Of a stretch of 64,000 bases of DNA, positions 36,263 to 45,894 are shown one piece after another; the first letter of the stretch is position 1, and each line of letters starts with the position of its first letter. Under the pieces are notes generated by a model. It was not told the DNA's origin. It saw only the letters and a program-made list of their open reading frames with translations, and searched no databases. Origin of the DNA: Mesorhizobium amorphae (GTDB lineage: Bacteria > Pseudomonadota > Alphaproteobacteria > Rhizobiales > Rhizobiaceae). The position numbers were made by a program, and so were the translations under genes. The stretch is taken from positions 1-64,000 of the forward strand of contig NZ_JHQS01000017.1 in the NCBI RefSeq assembly GCF_014843845.1. Direction: 5' to 3'.

Positions 36263-37183
36263 ATGGCCTATCTCGACAACATCGCCGTTTTCGTCCGCGT
36301 CGTCGAACTCGGCAATCTGTCGGCGGCGGGCCGCGACATGCGCATTTCGCCGGCGGTCGCCTCCAACCGCATCAAGGAACTGGAGAAGCACCTCGGCGTC
36401 CGCCTGTTCAACCGCACGACCCGACAGTTGATGCCGACCGAGCATGGCACTGTGTTCTACACCGGCGCCAAACAGGTGCTGGAAGCGATCACCGAGGCGG
36501 AAGCCGCCGTCTCGGCGCTCTCCGGCCAACCGCGCGGCACCATAAGGGTGACGGCGCCGCTTGGCCTCGGCCGCCGGCTGGTGGCGTCGGGCATTCCCGA
36601 TTTTCACGACAAATATCCCGATATCGAGGTGCGGCTTCGCCTCTCCGACCACAATGTCGATATCATGAAGGAAGGCATCGACGTCGCCTTCCGCCTAGGC
36701 ATCATCGAGGATTCCAGCCTCCGCATGCGCGGCATCATGGAATGCGAGCGCGTGCTGGTGGCGGCGCCGAAATATCTGGAGGCGCGCGGCGAACCGGCCG
36801 AGCCGCAGGAGCTGATCGGCAAGAAGCACGACTGCCTGATGCTGCGCTATTCCGGCGCGCGCGAATATGTGTGGACGCTGCAGACGCCGACCGGCCAGCA
36901 AAAATTCGAGGTGCACGGCCCCTATGACACCGACGACGGCGATGTGCTGACCGGCTGGGCGCTGTCGGGGCGCGGCATCATCAACAAGCCACGCTTCGAA
37001 GTCGAGCCGTTCATCCGCGACCGGCGGCTGAAGGTGATCCTTGCCGACACGCCGCCGACGCCGGTTCAGTTCGCCGCCGTCTACCCGCACAAGAAGCTGC
37101 AGGACCCGAAGGTGCGGCTGCTGCTCGACTTCATGGCCGAGCGCTGCCAGCGGCTGATCAAGGATCTACTTGCTGGCAAATAA
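36263..37183 (+). CDS. LysR family transcriptional regulator
   Basis: A 306-residue LysR-type regulator. The HTH covers ELGNLSAAGRDMRISPAVASNRIKELEKHLG in parts (residues about 12-45), followed by the GTIRVTAPLGLGRR start of the effector domain, which is typical of the CrgA/DsdC-like subgroup. It is divergent from puuD-guaD with 137 bases between, the usual layout of a LysR regulator and its target, so control of urate/guanine degradation is likely. The inducer is unknown; urate or xanthine is a guess. Confidence 0.92.
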   Translation: MAYLDNIAVFVRVVELGNLSAAGRDMRISPAVASNRIKELEKHLGVRLFNRTTRQLMPTEHGTVFYTGAKQVLEAITEAEAAVSALSGQPRGTIRVTAPLGLGRRLVASGIPDFHDKYPDIEVRLRLSDHNVDIMKEGIDVAFRLGIIEDSSLRMRGIMECERVLVAAPKYLEARGEPAEPQELIGKKHDCLMLRYSGAREYVWTLQTPTGQQKFEVHGPYDTDDGDVLTGWALSGRGIINKPRFEVEPFIRDRRLKVILADTPPTPVQFAAVYPHKKLQDPKVRLLLDFMAERCQRLIKDLLAGK

Positions 37184-37260
37184 GGGCTGGCCGGCAAGTG
37201 GTGGCCTCGTGGCCCACTCGACGGGCTTGCCTTACACGGAGGCGAACTTAGGTTCGCGTC

Positions 37261-38235
37261 ATGCATCTCGCTGTTTCGTTCAATATTGCTTCCGCTGCGG
37301 GACAGGCCGCCGAACTGGATTTCAGTCGCATCGCCGCCTTCGTGCGGAAGGCGGAAGCGGCCGGGCTGGATATGGTCGTCATTTCCGACTCCGCGGCTGG
37401 CGGCCAGCAAGCGAGCAGCCCGTTCGAGGCGACCACGCTTCTGGCGGCACTGGCGACAGTGACCGAAAGGATCGGGCTCGTTGCGGGCGCTTCAACGCTT
37501 GCCCATCAGCCTTACAATCTGGCGCGCCGTTTTGCTTCCCTCGACATCATCAGCCATGGGCGGACCGGCTGGAACGCGACCATAATCCAGGATCCGCGCG
37601 AGGCGGCCAATTTCAGCCGGCCGGAAGGCATTTCCAACGATGATTTTCGCCGCCGTGCGGAAGAGTTCATCGGCATCGTGCAGGGCTTGTGGAAGGGCTG
37701 GGATACGGATGCTCTGCTGTTCGACAAGGTCGGTGGCCGCTTCCACGATCCGGAAAAGATGCACCTGCTCGACCACAAGGGCGAGTTCTTCTCGGTGCGC
37801 GGGCCGCTGAACATTGCCCGCTCGCCGCAGGACACGCCGGTGCTGGTGGTGTCCGGGCTGGTGGAAACCGGTCTCGATTTCGCAGCCCGTATGGCCGATG
37901 TCATCCTAATTGAGGAACGGGCGTCGCAGGACGCAAAGGCCGCTTGCAATGATTTGAAGCGCCGTGCTCTTGCCAATGGCCGCAGCCCGGACGCGGTGAA
38001 GGTGCTGCTGACGATCGCTGTGGGACCCGAACTCGCTGCCGACAGGCTCGAAGCGTGGTTCGGCCCGGAAGGTTGCGACGGCTTCAACCTGGTTTTGCCG
38101 GCAGAGCCTTCAGCGCTCGAAGATTTCGTAGATCGCGTCCTGCCGGAACTGCGCCGTCGCGGCCTGCCGCGGCCCGACTACACCGGCACGACGCTGCGCG
38201 CGCGTCTCGGACTTGGCGGAGGCAACAGGCCATGA
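37261..38235 (+). CDS. LLM-class flavin-dependent monooxygenase
   Basis: A 324-residue luciferase-like protein of the NtaA/SnaA/DszA group that uses reduced flavin from a partner reductase. Recognisable elements are LAVSFNIASAAGQ, LVAGASTLAHQPYNLARRFASLD, HGRTGWNATIIQDP and ARSPQDTPVLVVSG. It is somewhat short for the family (about 440 for NtaA), lacking part of the insertion region. It overlaps the next LLM gene by four bases, so the two are a pair, possibly acting on related sulphur or amine compounds. No flavin reductase gene is adjacent. Confidence 0.87.
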   Translation: MHLAVSFNIASAAGQAAELDFSRIAAFVRKAEAAGLDMVVISDSAAGGQQASSPFEATTLLAALATVTERIGLVAGASTLAHQPYNLARRFASLDIISHGRTGWNATIIQDPREAANFSRPEGISNDDFRRRAEEFIGIVQGLWKGWDTDALLFDKVGGRFHDPEKMHLLDHKGEFFSVRGPLNIARSPQDTPVLVVSGLVETGLDFAARMADVILIEERASQDAKAACNDLKRRALANGRSPDAVKVLLTIAVGPELAADRLEAWFGPEGCDGFNLVLPAEPSALEDFVDRVLPELRRRGLPRPDYTGTTLRARLGLGGGNRP

Positions 38236-39491
38236 CCGTGCGCAAAAGACAGATGAAGCTCGGTCTCTTCCTGTGGGCGACGGGGCACCACATCGCCGCC
38301 TGGCGCCATCCCAAGGCGCATGTCACTGCGGGAATCGACATCGACCACTACATAAGGCTCGCGCACACGGCCGAGGCGGCCAAGCTCGACATGATCTTCT
38401 GCGAGGATGCCGCCGGCCTGCGCGAGGCCAATGTCGGCATCGCCAGCCAGACCTCGCGCTCGATCGGCTTCGAGCCGATCAGCCTGCTTGCGGCGATCGC
38501 CGTTCAGACCGAGCGCATCGGCCTCGTCTCGACGGCGTCGACCAGCTACAACGAGCCCTTTGGCTTGGCGCGGACCTTTGCCTCGCTCGACCAGCTGAGC
38601 GGTGGCCGCGCCGGCTGGAATCTGGTCACCTCGGCGAACCACATCGAGGCCGCCAATTTCGGCTCGACCGGCCTTCGCCCGCACGCCGACCGCTACGAGC
38701 GGGCACGTGAATTCGCCGCCGTGGTCGCTCGCCTCTGGGGGGGTGCGGAAGCCCTCAACCATGACGGCCAGAGCTTCTCGATCAAGGACCCGCTCGATCT
38801 GCCGCGCTCGCCGCAGGGAGCGCCGGTGATGGTCCAGGCGGGAGCATCGGAGGACGGCAAGGATCTTGCCGCCAGGACCGCCGATGTCGTGTTCAGCGCG
38901 GCCCAGACATTCGAGGAAGCAAAAGCCTTTTACACCGACCTCAAGGGGCGGCTTGCGACCTACGGACGCGAGCCCGGCGACGTCAAGATCATGCCCGGCG
39001 TGGCACCGGTCGTGGCCGAGACGGAATCGGAAGCCCGCGAGAAATACGAGGAACTGCAGGAGCTGATCCCCGACGATGTCGGCGTCGCGCTGCTCTCCAG
39101 CTATCTCAGCATCTCCGACCTCTGGCGCTACCCGATCGACGGACCGCTGCCGGAACTTCCGCCCAGCGAAGGCATGAAGAGCCGGCAGGCCCTGGTCATC
39201 GAGCAGTCGCGCCGCGACAATCTTTCCATCCGACAGCTTGCCCGCCACTTCGCCGGCGCGCGCGGCCACTGGCGCGTCGTCGGCACGCCGGCGCAGATTG
39301 CCGATGAATTGCAGGCGCGCTTCGAAGGCGGCGCCGCAGACGGCTTCAACGTTATGCCATCCTGGTTCCCCGGCGAGCTCGATGCGTTTGCCACGCTCGT
39401 CGTACCTGAACTGCAGCGGCGCGGCCTGTTCCGCAAGGATTACGAAGGCCGCACTCTGCGCGAGCAGCTCGGCCTCAAACGGCCGGTGTGA
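38232..39491 (+). CDS. LLM-class flavin-dependent monooxygenase, NtaA/DszA-like
   Basis: A 419-residue full-length member of the nitrilotriacetate/dibenzothiophene monooxygenase family. Conserved segments include LGLFLWATGHHIAAWRHP, FCEDAAG, STASTSYNEPFGLARTFASLD, SGGRAGWNLVTSAN and PSWFPGELDAFA. FMNH2 is the expected cosubstrate. The ATG at 38232 lies within the stop of the preceding LLM gene; an internal ATG seven codons on is possible. The pair is downstream of the LysR gene and convergent with phzF. Confidence 0.92.
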   Translation: MTVRKRQMKLGLFLWATGHHIAAWRHPKAHVTAGIDIDHYIRLAHTAEAAKLDMIFCEDAAGLREANVGIASQTSRSIGFEPISLLAAIAVQTERIGLVSTASTSYNEPFGLARTFASLDQLSGGRAGWNLVTSANHIEAANFGSTGLRPHADRYERAREFAAVVARLWGGAEALNHDGQSFSIKDPLDLPRSPQGAPVMVQAGASEDGKDLAARTADVVFSAAQTFEEAKAFYTDLKGRLATYGREPGDVKIMPGVAPVVAETESEAREKYEELQELIPDDVGVALLSSYLSISDLWRYPIDGPLPELPPSEGMKSRQALVIEQSRRDNLSIRQLARHFAGARGHWRVVGTPAQIADELQARFEGGAADGFNVMPSWFPGELDAFATLVVPELQRRGLFRKDYEGRTLREQLGLKRPV

Positions 39492-39497
39492 AACGCC

Positions 39498-40331
39498 TCA
39501 GCCCTCCATCATCCGGGCGGTTCCGGAGACTCTGATCGAGCTGCCCGGCGTTGGCGGGATATCGGCATGGAGGCGCGAGCGCATGCCCATGTCCTCGCCC
39601 TGGACGAAATCGATGGCGCCACCATGCGGCCAGCCGAGGTCGCGCAGATAGCCGGCAAAGGCGGCAGTCGAGGCCCCCGTCGCCGGGTCCTCGTAGACAC
39701 CACCGGACGCGAACGGATTGCGGGTATGGAAGAGGCGCGGCGTCCCGGCATAGGCGAGCAGGATCGTCACCAGGCCCTCGCGCCGCATCAGCGCCTGCCC
39801 CGTCTTCAGATCATAGGCCATGGCAGCCAGCGCTTGGCGCGACTTCAGTGCCAGCACGAGATGGTCGGCGCCGCCATGGATCAATGCCGGCGGAATGGCC
39901 GGGTCGAGATCCTCAGCCGAATAGCCGAACAGCACCAGCGTCTCGGCGATAAGCTCGGGCCGAGCCGGCTTGCTGCGCGTCGGCGGGGACTGCAGCGCGG
40001 CGGCGATGTTGGTGCCGTCGCGAAACCCTTCGACGGAGATTCTGGCCTGGTTCAGGATCAGTGCAAAAATCCCGTCCGCGAATTGCCGGACGAGGCCTGC
40101 GCCGAGCGCGATCGTGGCATGGCCGCAAAAGGGAACCTCGGTTTCGGGCGAAAAATAACGAACCCGCCAGCCGTCACCCTCGGGTGCGGCAAAGGCGGTT
40201 TCCGAAAATCCAACCTCGGCCGCGACGCGCTGCATTGTGGTGGCATCCGGCAAGGCATCGCCTATCACCACGCCCGCCGGATTGCCGCCGGTGTCGCCGT
40301 CCGAAAAGGCCGCGATTCTCAATATGTCCAT
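39498..40331 (-). CDS. PhzF family isomerase-like protein
   Basis: A 277-residue protein of the PhzF/diaminopimelate-epimerase fold. The N-terminus has the family pattern RIAAFSDGDTGGNPAGVV with the catalytic-type Glu in GFSETAFA (near residue 45), and PFCGHATIALG in the middle with its conserved Cys-Gly-His. The second half repeats the fold (DPATGASTAAFAGYL). True PhzF makes phenazines, but no other phz genes are here, so this is probably one of the many PhzF-like isomerases of unknown substrate. Confidence 0.9.
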   Translation of the reverse strand: MDILRIAAFSDGDTGGNPAGVVIGDALPDATTMQRVAAEVGFSETAFAAPEGDGWRVRYFSPETEVPFCGHATIALGAGLVRQFADGIFALILNQARISVEGFRDGTNIAAALQSPPTRSKPARPELIAETLVLFGYSAEDLDPAIPPALIHGGADHLVLALKSRQALAAMAYDLKTGQALMRREGLVTILLAYAGTPRLFHTRNPFASGGVYEDPATGASTAAFAGYLRDLGWPHGGAIDFVQGEDMGMRSRLHADIPPTPGSSIRVSGTARMMEG

Positions 40332-40462
40332 ATGAAGTCCGCCATGTTGAAAGGCGCGCAGGAAACACTGTCCCTGGCCATTTGTGAAACGAAGAAAGTG
40401 AGGAGCAGCTGTGAGCGGGGATCATACCTACCCCCGACTTTCTCGGTACCGTCGGCTTCCGC

Positions 40463-40487
40463 GGAACGAAAGCCACCCAATGCCGTT
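40463..40487 (+). promoter_or_regulatory. EcfG-type general stress promoter for dps
   Basis: GGAAC at 40463-40467 and CGTT at 40484-40487 are separated by exactly 16 bases, the accepted EcfG consensus of alphaproteobacteria. It lies on the dps strand, about 113 bases upstream of the dps start codon. Dps is a commonly reported EcfG target. Confidence 0.85.
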
Positions 40488-40599
40488 TTGGGCTCTGGCG
40501 GCCGCGCGATGGCAATCCCAGCCTGCGACCGCCGCCATTCGAGATCATTCGCCCAGCCTTTCCGCAAACACGGACTCTACCCCCCACAGGAGCCCAGTC

Positions 40600-41088
40600 A
40601 TGGACGCCATCGTCACCAAAAACGATCTGAAATCCGACGCCAGGAAAGAGTCGATCGATCTGCTCAACGCCCGCCTCGCCGACGCCATCGACCTGGCGCT
40701 GATCACCAAGCAGGCGCACTGGAACGTCAAGGGGCCGCAATTCATCGCTATCCATGAGATGCTGGACACGTTCCGCGAGGAGATCGACGGCCATGTCGAC
40801 ATCATCGCCGAGCGTGCCGCGCAGCTCGGTGGCACCGCGCATGGCACATCGCAGGAGGTGGCGAGGGCTACCAAGCTGAAGCCCTATCCGACTGACATCC
40901 ACAAGACCAAGGATCATCTGGCCGCCCTGATCGACCGCTATGCGGCGGCTGCCAAGCTGACCCGTGCAGCGATCGACGAGGCAGCGGATGCGGGCGACGC
41001 CGACACCGCCGATATCTTCACCGCCTATTCGCGCTCGCTCGACAAATTGCTGTGGTTCCTGGAAGCGCACACGCAGGAAAAGGAATAG
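40600..41088 (+). CDS. dps: Dps family DNA-protecting ferritin-like protein
   Basis: A 162-residue mini-ferritin. The ferroxidase signature KQAHWNVKGPQFIAIHEMLDTF and EIDGHVDIIAERAAQLGG is intact, giving the His-His-Asp-Glu set at the dimer interface. It stores iron and protects DNA against hydrogen peroxide in stressed or stationary cells. The ATG at 40600 has AGGAG upstream. A longer in-frame start (GTG at 40411) is not used because the EcfG promoter lies inside it. Expression is expected from that promoter. Confidence 0.95.
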   Translation: MDAIVTKNDLKSDARKESIDLLNARLADAIDLALITKQAHWNVKGPQFIAIHEMLDTFREEIDGHVDIIAERAAQLGGTAHGTSQEVARATKLKPYPTDIHKTKDHLAALIDRYAAAAKLTRAAIDEAADAGDADTADIFTAYSRSLDKLLWFLEAHTQEKE

Positions 41089-41109
41089 GCCGCTTGGAGC
41101 CGGTTGGCA

Positions 41110-42006
41110 TCAGCCAGCCATGGCTACCTCGGAATGGCTTGAAGCGGACGCCGAGGCGGCATGCGAAACCAGCGCAGTCATGATTTCGGCGGCGGCGAGC
41201 GCCGCGATCACCGGCGGTCGCTTGTCCTTCACCGCGTCGCCGCCGATCGGCGAGATGAGGCGGGCGAATTCCGCCTCGCTGCCGTCCGCCGACTTCAGGA
41301 ACCAGTTCTTGAACGTCGCTTTCTTGGTCTTCGAGCCGATCATGCCGACATAGGCGGCATCGTCGCGCTTCAGCGCCTCGGCAACGATCAGGAAATCGAG
41401 GGCATGGTCGTGCGTGAGGATGGCGAAGGCCGATCCCGCCGGCGCTTCGCGCACCACCGCCTCGGGCATCGGCGTCAGCCGCGTCTCGACCGTTTCCGGC
41501 ATGCCTTCCAGTGCGTCGGCGCGCGTCTCGACGACGATGGCATGAATGGGCAAAGGCGCCAGCGCCGATGCCAGCGCCTGGCCGACATGGCCGCCGCCGA
41601 AGAGATAGACATGAGGCAGATGCGCCTCCTCGGCCTCCGCATTGCGGATGAGTTCTGCCTCGAGGGCCGCGTCGAGCAAGCGGATCGACACCTCGACCCT
41701 GCCGCCGCAGCACTGGCCGATTTCCGGCCCGAGCGGCACGTCGAGCGTGGCGCAGACCTCGTCGACCTCGATGCGGGCTTCAGCCGGCCGCGGCGACGGC
41801 CGTGTCCCCAGTATCTGCCGTGCCTTGTCGATCGCCATGTATTCGAGCTGGCCACCGCCGATCGTGCCAAAGATCGCCAAGCGCGAGACGAGCATGGAGG
41901 CGCCCTTCTCGCGCGGCGTCGAGCCTTTTGTGCCCGCCACTTCGACCAGGGCAACCCGGCCGGCGCTGGCTAAAAAGGCTTTCAGGCTTTGCACTTTCGA
42001 GTTCAT
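41110..42006 (-). CDS. xdhC: xanthine dehydrogenase accessory protein XdhC
   Basis: A 298-residue chaperone that inserts the sulphurated molybdenum cofactor into XdhB. The N-terminal XdhC/CoxI motif GRVALVEVAGTKGSTPREKGA and GGGQLE-like IGGGQLEYMAI are present, as is the Rossmann-like VYLFGGGHVGQALASAL and the C-terminal IGSKTKKATF. A conserved Cys occurs in QCCGG. It is the third gene of the leftward xdhA-xdhB-xdhC set, 61 bases after xdhB. Confidence 0.95.
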   Translation of the reverse strand: MNSKVQSLKAFLASAGRVALVEVAGTKGSTPREKGASMLVSRLAIFGTIGGGQLEYMAIDKARQILGTRPSPRPAEARIEVDEVCATLDVPLGPEIGQCCGGRVEVSIRLLDAALEAELIRNAEAEEAHLPHVYLFGGGHVGQALASALAPLPIHAIVVETRADALEGMPETVETRLTPMPEAVVREAPAGSAFAILTHDHALDFLIVAEALKRDDAAYVGMIGSKTKKATFKNWFLKSADGSEAEFARLISPIGGDAVKDKRPPVIAALAAAEIMTALVSHAASASASSHSEVAMAG

Positions 42007-42067
42007 TTTCGCGTTCCCGATTGGGAAATATAGGCGTTTTCGGCCGGATTTGCACGGTTCGGCCGAT

Positions 42068-44410
42068 TCACACCCTCGTCTTGGCCCGCAGCCGTTCGAT
42101 CGCCATCAGCACCCGCTCCGGCGTCGCCGGCGCGTCGAGGCGTGGACAGACCTTGTGGTCGGCGACGCTCGCCGCCGCATCCGACAGCGCGTGCAGCACC
42201 GACATGCCGAGCGGGAAGGGCGGCTCGCCGACCGCCTTGGAGCGATGCACGGTCGGTTCGCTCGCCTCCGGCCAGTCGGCAAGCGTCACGTTGAAGATCT
42301 TCGGCCGGTCCGATGCGAGCGGGATCTTGTAGGTCGACGGCGCATGCGTGCGCAGCCGGCCCTTGCCGTCCCACCACAATTCCTCGGTCGTCAGCCAGCC
42401 CATGCCCTGAATGAAGCCGCCCTCGATCTGCCCGAGGTCGATGGCGCGGTTCAGCGAGCGGCCGGTCTCGTGCAATATGTCGGTGCGCTCGACCACATAT
42501 TCGCCGGTCAGCGTGTCGACCGAGACTTCCGAGCACGACGCGCCATAGGCGAAGTAATAGAAGGGGCGGCCTTGGCCTTTGTCGCGGTTCCAGTGGATCT
42601 TAGGCGTCTTGTAGAAGCCCGCCGCCGAAAGCTGGATGCGCGCCATATAGGCCTGCTTGACCAGATCGGCGAAGGCGATCTCCTGGTTGCCGATGCGCAC
42701 CCGGTTGGGCAGGAAGACCACCTGGTCGCGCGGCACCTGGTATTTTTCCGCGGCGAAGTCGGTCAGCCGGTCCTTGATCTGCCTGGCGCCGTTCTGCGCC
42801 GCCATGCCGTTCAGGTCGGAGCCGGACGACGCGGCGGTGGCCGAAGTGTTCGGCACCTTGCCGGTCGTCGTCGCGGTGATCTTCACCTGGTCGAGGTCGA
42901 TCTGGAACTCTTCCGCTACCACCTGCGCCACCTTGAGATAGAGGCCTTGCCCCATTTCGGTGCCGCCATGGTTCAGATGCACCGAACCGTCAGTGTAGAC
43001 ATGCACCAGCGCGCCGGCCTGGTTGTAGTGCGTGGCCGTGAACGAGATGCCGAACTTGACCGGCGTCAGCGCCAGCCCGCGCTTGATGAAGCGGCTGTTG
43101 GCGTTGAACGCCTCGATGACGCGGCGGCGCCTCGTATAGTCCGAACTCGCCTCCAGTTCGGCGACGATACGGTGGATGATGTTGTCCTCGACCGTCTGGT
43201 GATAGGGCGTGATGTTGCGATCCGAGGTGCCATAAAAGTTCTGTTTGCGGATCTCGAGCGGATCCTTGCCGACGGCAAAGGCAACCTCGTCGATGACGCG
43301 CTCCGCACCCACCATGCCTTGCGGGCCGCCGAAGCCACGGAAGGCGGTGTTCGACACGGTGTTGGTGTAGAGCGGCGCCGACTGCGCATGCACCGCCGGC
43401 CAGAAATAGGTGTTGTCGCAGTGGAACAGCGCGCGGTCGGTGACCGGGCCCGACAGGTCCGACGAGAAGCCGCAGCGCGCCGCGAACATGAAGTCGACGC
43501 CCAAAATGTTGCCGTCGTCGTCGAAGCCGACTTCGTAGTCGACCAGGAAATCATGGCGCTTGCCGGTGGCGATCATGTCGTCGTCGCGATCGGGACGGAT
43601 TTTCACTGCGCGATGGTGTTTCTTCGCGGCAATCGCGGCCAATGCCGCAAACTGGTTGCCTTGCGTTTCCTTACCGCCGAAGCCGCCGCCCATGCGGCGG
43701 ATTTCCACCGTGATGGCGTTGCTCGGCACGCCGAGTGCATGGCTGACCATATGCTGGACTTCGCTCGGATGCTGCGTCGAGGAGTAGATGGTGACGTCCT
43801 CGTCCTCGCCGGGAACGGCCATGGCGATATGGCCTTCGAGATAGAAATGCTCCTGTCCGCCGACACGCATCTGCCCCTTGAGCCGACGCGGCGCTGCCTT
43901 GATCGCGGCGGCGGCATCGCCGCGCTTCAAAGTCAGCGGCGGCGTGACCAGTTTGTCCTTGCGTGGATCGAGGTCGCCGATGTCGGTGACGAAAGGCAGT
44001 TCCTTGTATTCGACCTTGGCCAGTCTTGTGGCGCGGCGCGCCTGTTCGCGTGTCTCGGCGATGACGCAGAAGATCGGCTGGCCGTAGAATTGCACCTTGC
44101 CGTCGGCGAGCACCGGCTCGTCATGGCGGCCGGTCGGTGAAATATCGTTCTCGCCCGGCACGTCCTTTGCTGTCAGCACGTCGACGACGCCGGGAGCGGC
44201 GCGCACAGCCGAAAGGTCCATTTTGGTGATCGTGGCATGCGTGGCCGTACAAAGCCCGAGGCAGCCATGCAGCGTGCCTGCCGGCTCAGGCATGTCGTCG
44301 ATGTAGACGGCGGTGCCGCTGACATGCTTGTGCGCGGAATCATGGCGCTGGTCGGTGGCAACGCCGCCGGAAATCTTCTGCGCCTTGAGGTTGGGGGTGT
44401 GCTTGGTCAT
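42068..44410 (-). CDS. xdhB: xanthine dehydrogenase molybdopterin-binding subunit
   Basis: A 780-residue large subunit that hydroxylates hypoxanthine and xanthine at the molybdenum centre. Features are SGTAVYIDDMPEP at the N-terminus, GGGFGGKETQG (near residue 236), AFRGFGGPQGM (near 345), the GQGLYLKVAQV block and the catalytic Glu in KAVGEPPFPLG (near 726). Length is typical. The ATG at 44410 shares bases with the xdhA stop (TGATG), so the subunits are co-translated. The product urate is used by the neighbouring PuuD. Confidence 0.96.
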   Translation of the reverse strand: MTKHTPNLKAQKISGGVATDQRHDSAHKHVSGTAVYIDDMPEPAGTLHGCLGLCTATHATITKMDLSAVRAAPGVVDVLTAKDVPGENDISPTGRHDEPVLADGKVQFYGQPIFCVIAETREQARRATRLAKVEYKELPFVTDIGDLDPRKDKLVTPPLTLKRGDAAAAIKAAPRRLKGQMRVGGQEHFYLEGHIAMAVPGEDEDVTIYSSTQHPSEVQHMVSHALGVPSNAITVEIRRMGGGFGGKETQGNQFAALAAIAAKKHHRAVKIRPDRDDDMIATGKRHDFLVDYEVGFDDDGNILGVDFMFAARCGFSSDLSGPVTDRALFHCDNTYFWPAVHAQSAPLYTNTVSNTAFRGFGGPQGMVGAERVIDEVAFAVGKDPLEIRKQNFYGTSDRNITPYHQTVEDNIIHRIVAELEASSDYTRRRRVIEAFNANSRFIKRGLALTPVKFGISFTATHYNQAGALVHVYTDGSVHLNHGGTEMGQGLYLKVAQVVAEEFQIDLDQVKITATTTGKVPNTSATAASSGSDLNGMAAQNGARQIKDRLTDFAAEKYQVPRDQVVFLPNRVRIGNQEIAFADLVKQAYMARIQLSAAGFYKTPKIHWNRDKGQGRPFYYFAYGASCSEVSVDTLTGEYVVERTDILHETGRSLNRAIDLGQIEGGFIQGMGWLTTEELWWDGKGRLRTHAPSTYKIPLASDRPKIFNVTLADWPEASEPTVHRSKAVGEPPFPLGMSVLHALSDAAASVADHKVCPRLDAPATPERVLMAIERLRAKTRV

Positions 44411-45891
44411 CACGCCGCCTCGTACCGTGAAACCTGGAATGGCGCTTTGGTTCCGGTGGTTTCGACAAAGAAGCGCAGCAGCAGGTTCTTCGCGGCTAGC
44501 GCCCGGTATTCGGCCGAGGCCCGCATATCGGTCAGCGGCGTGAAATCCTTGGCATATTCGGCCATCGCCGTCTCCACCGTCGCTTCCGTCCACGGCTTGC
44601 CGAGCAGCGCTTTCTCCACGCCGAAGGCCCGTTTCGGCGTCGCCGCCATGCCGCCATAAGCGATCCGCACATCGGCCACAGTGCCATCCTTGGCCAAGGT
44701 CAGGTAGAACGCGCCAAGCGCGGCGGTGATGTCTTCGTCACGGCGCTTGGTGATCTTGTAGACGGCAAATTTTTTGCCCTTGGCCGGCACCGACACATGC
44801 ACGGCCTCGACGAATTCGCCTGGCTGCCGGTCCTGCTTGCCATAGGCGATGAAGAAATCTTCCAGCGGGATCGTGCGCCGCTTTTTGCCACGGCGCAGCG
44901 TCAGCTGTGCACCAAGCGCGATCAGCGGCGGCGGCGTGTCGCCGATCGGCGAGCCGTTGGCGATGTTGCCGCCGATCGTGCCCATGTTGCGCACCTGCTC
45001 GCCGCCGATGCGGTCGAACAGCGGCCCGAGCGTCGGGATGCGCTTCGCCAATATCGAGAACGCGTCGCTGTAGGTGACGCCGGCGCCGATCGAAATCACG
45101 CCCTTGTTTTCCGAAATGGTGCAGAGACCGTCGAGATTGCCGATGAAGATCACCGGCGAGATGTCGCGCATGTGCTTGGTCACCCACAGGCCGACATCGG
45201 TCGAGCCGGCAACGATTGTCGCGCCCGGCTCCTTGTCGAGCACGCTGGCCAGATCATCGGCATTGGCCGGCACGATCAGGCGCTGCTTGCCCGAACCGAT
45301 CTCGACGCGCGAATCGTCCTTCATCGCCGCGAGCTTCGCCGTGATCGCCTTGCGCTCCGCCGCCAGCGGATCCTTCGCCGCCTTGCCGTAGCTGGAGATG
45401 GCACGCGCCGCGCGCACGATCGCATCGTAGCCTGTGCAACGGCAGAGATTGCCCTGCAGCGCCTTTTCGATCGCCGCGTCGGACGGCTCGGGCGAGCGCA
45501 TCCACAGCGCATAGAGCGACATGACGAAACCCGGCGTGCAGAAGCCGCACTGCGAGCCGTGGAAATCGACCATTGCCTGCTGCACGGGGTGCAGTTTTTC
45601 GCCGTCGCCGCGCAGGTGTTCGACCGTCACCACATGGGTGCCGTCGAGCGAGCCAAGGAAACGGATGCAGGCGTTGACGCTCTCATAGACCAACCTGCCG
45701 GCGGACAGCCTGCCGACCAGCACGGTGCAGGCGCCGCAATCGCCTTCGGCGCAGCCTTCCTTGGTGCCGCGCAGCGAACGGTTGAGCCTCAGCCAATCGA
45801 GCAAGGTTTCTTCGGGCGCTACCGTGGTCAGCGCGATATCCTCGCCGTTGAGGATGAAGCGGATTTCGTTGCGTGTCTTGAGCTTGGCCAT
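44410..45891 (-). CDS. xdhA: xanthine dehydrogenase small subunit (2Fe-2S and FAD)
   Basis: A 493-residue subunit carrying two [2Fe-2S] clusters and FAD. The plant-type cluster motif GCAEGDCGACTVL (near residue 42), the second cluster motifs GSQCGFCTPGFV (near 112) and LCRCTGY (near 150), and the FAD-binding domain with VAGSTDVGLW and MGTIGGNIANGSPIGD are all complete. It passes electrons from XdhB to NAD+. It starts three bases after the uraH stop codon and is followed by xdhB and xdhC in one operon. Confidence 0.96.
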   Translation of the reverse strand: MAKLKTRNEIRFILNGEDIALTTVAPEETLLDWLRLNRSLRGTKEGCAEGDCGACTVLVGRLSAGRLVYESVNACIRFLGSLDGTHVVTVEHLRGDGEKLHPVQQAMVDFHGSQCGFCTPGFVMSLYALWMRSPEPSDAAIEKALQGNLCRCTGYDAIVRAARAISSYGKAAKDPLAAERKAITAKLAAMKDDSRVEIGSGKQRLIVPANADDLASVLDKEPGATIVAGSTDVGLWVTKHMRDISPVIFIGNLDGLCTISENKGVISIGAGVTYSDAFSILAKRIPTLGPLFDRIGGEQVRNMGTIGGNIANGSPIGDTPPPLIALGAQLTLRRGKKRRTIPLEDFFIAYGKQDRQPGEFVEAVHVSVPAKGKKFAVYKITKRRDEDITAALGAFYLTLAKDGTVADVRIAYGGMAATPKRAFGVEKALLGKPWTEATVETAMAEYAKDFTPLTDMRASAEYRALAAKNLLLRFFVETTGTKAPFQVSRYEAA

Positions 45892-45894
45892 GCC

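Noticed and set aside
40411..40599. An N-terminal extension of Dps from a GTG with a GAGGAG site
   Set aside because: The EcfG promoter lies inside it and the extension has no conserved character; the ATG at 40600 has its own good ribosome site.
41642..44140. An 832-codon plus-strand open frame opposite xdhC and xdhB
   Set aside because: It mirrors the codons of two certain genes in GC-rich DNA, is rich in Arg, His, Asp and Gly without any domain, and has no ribosome site.
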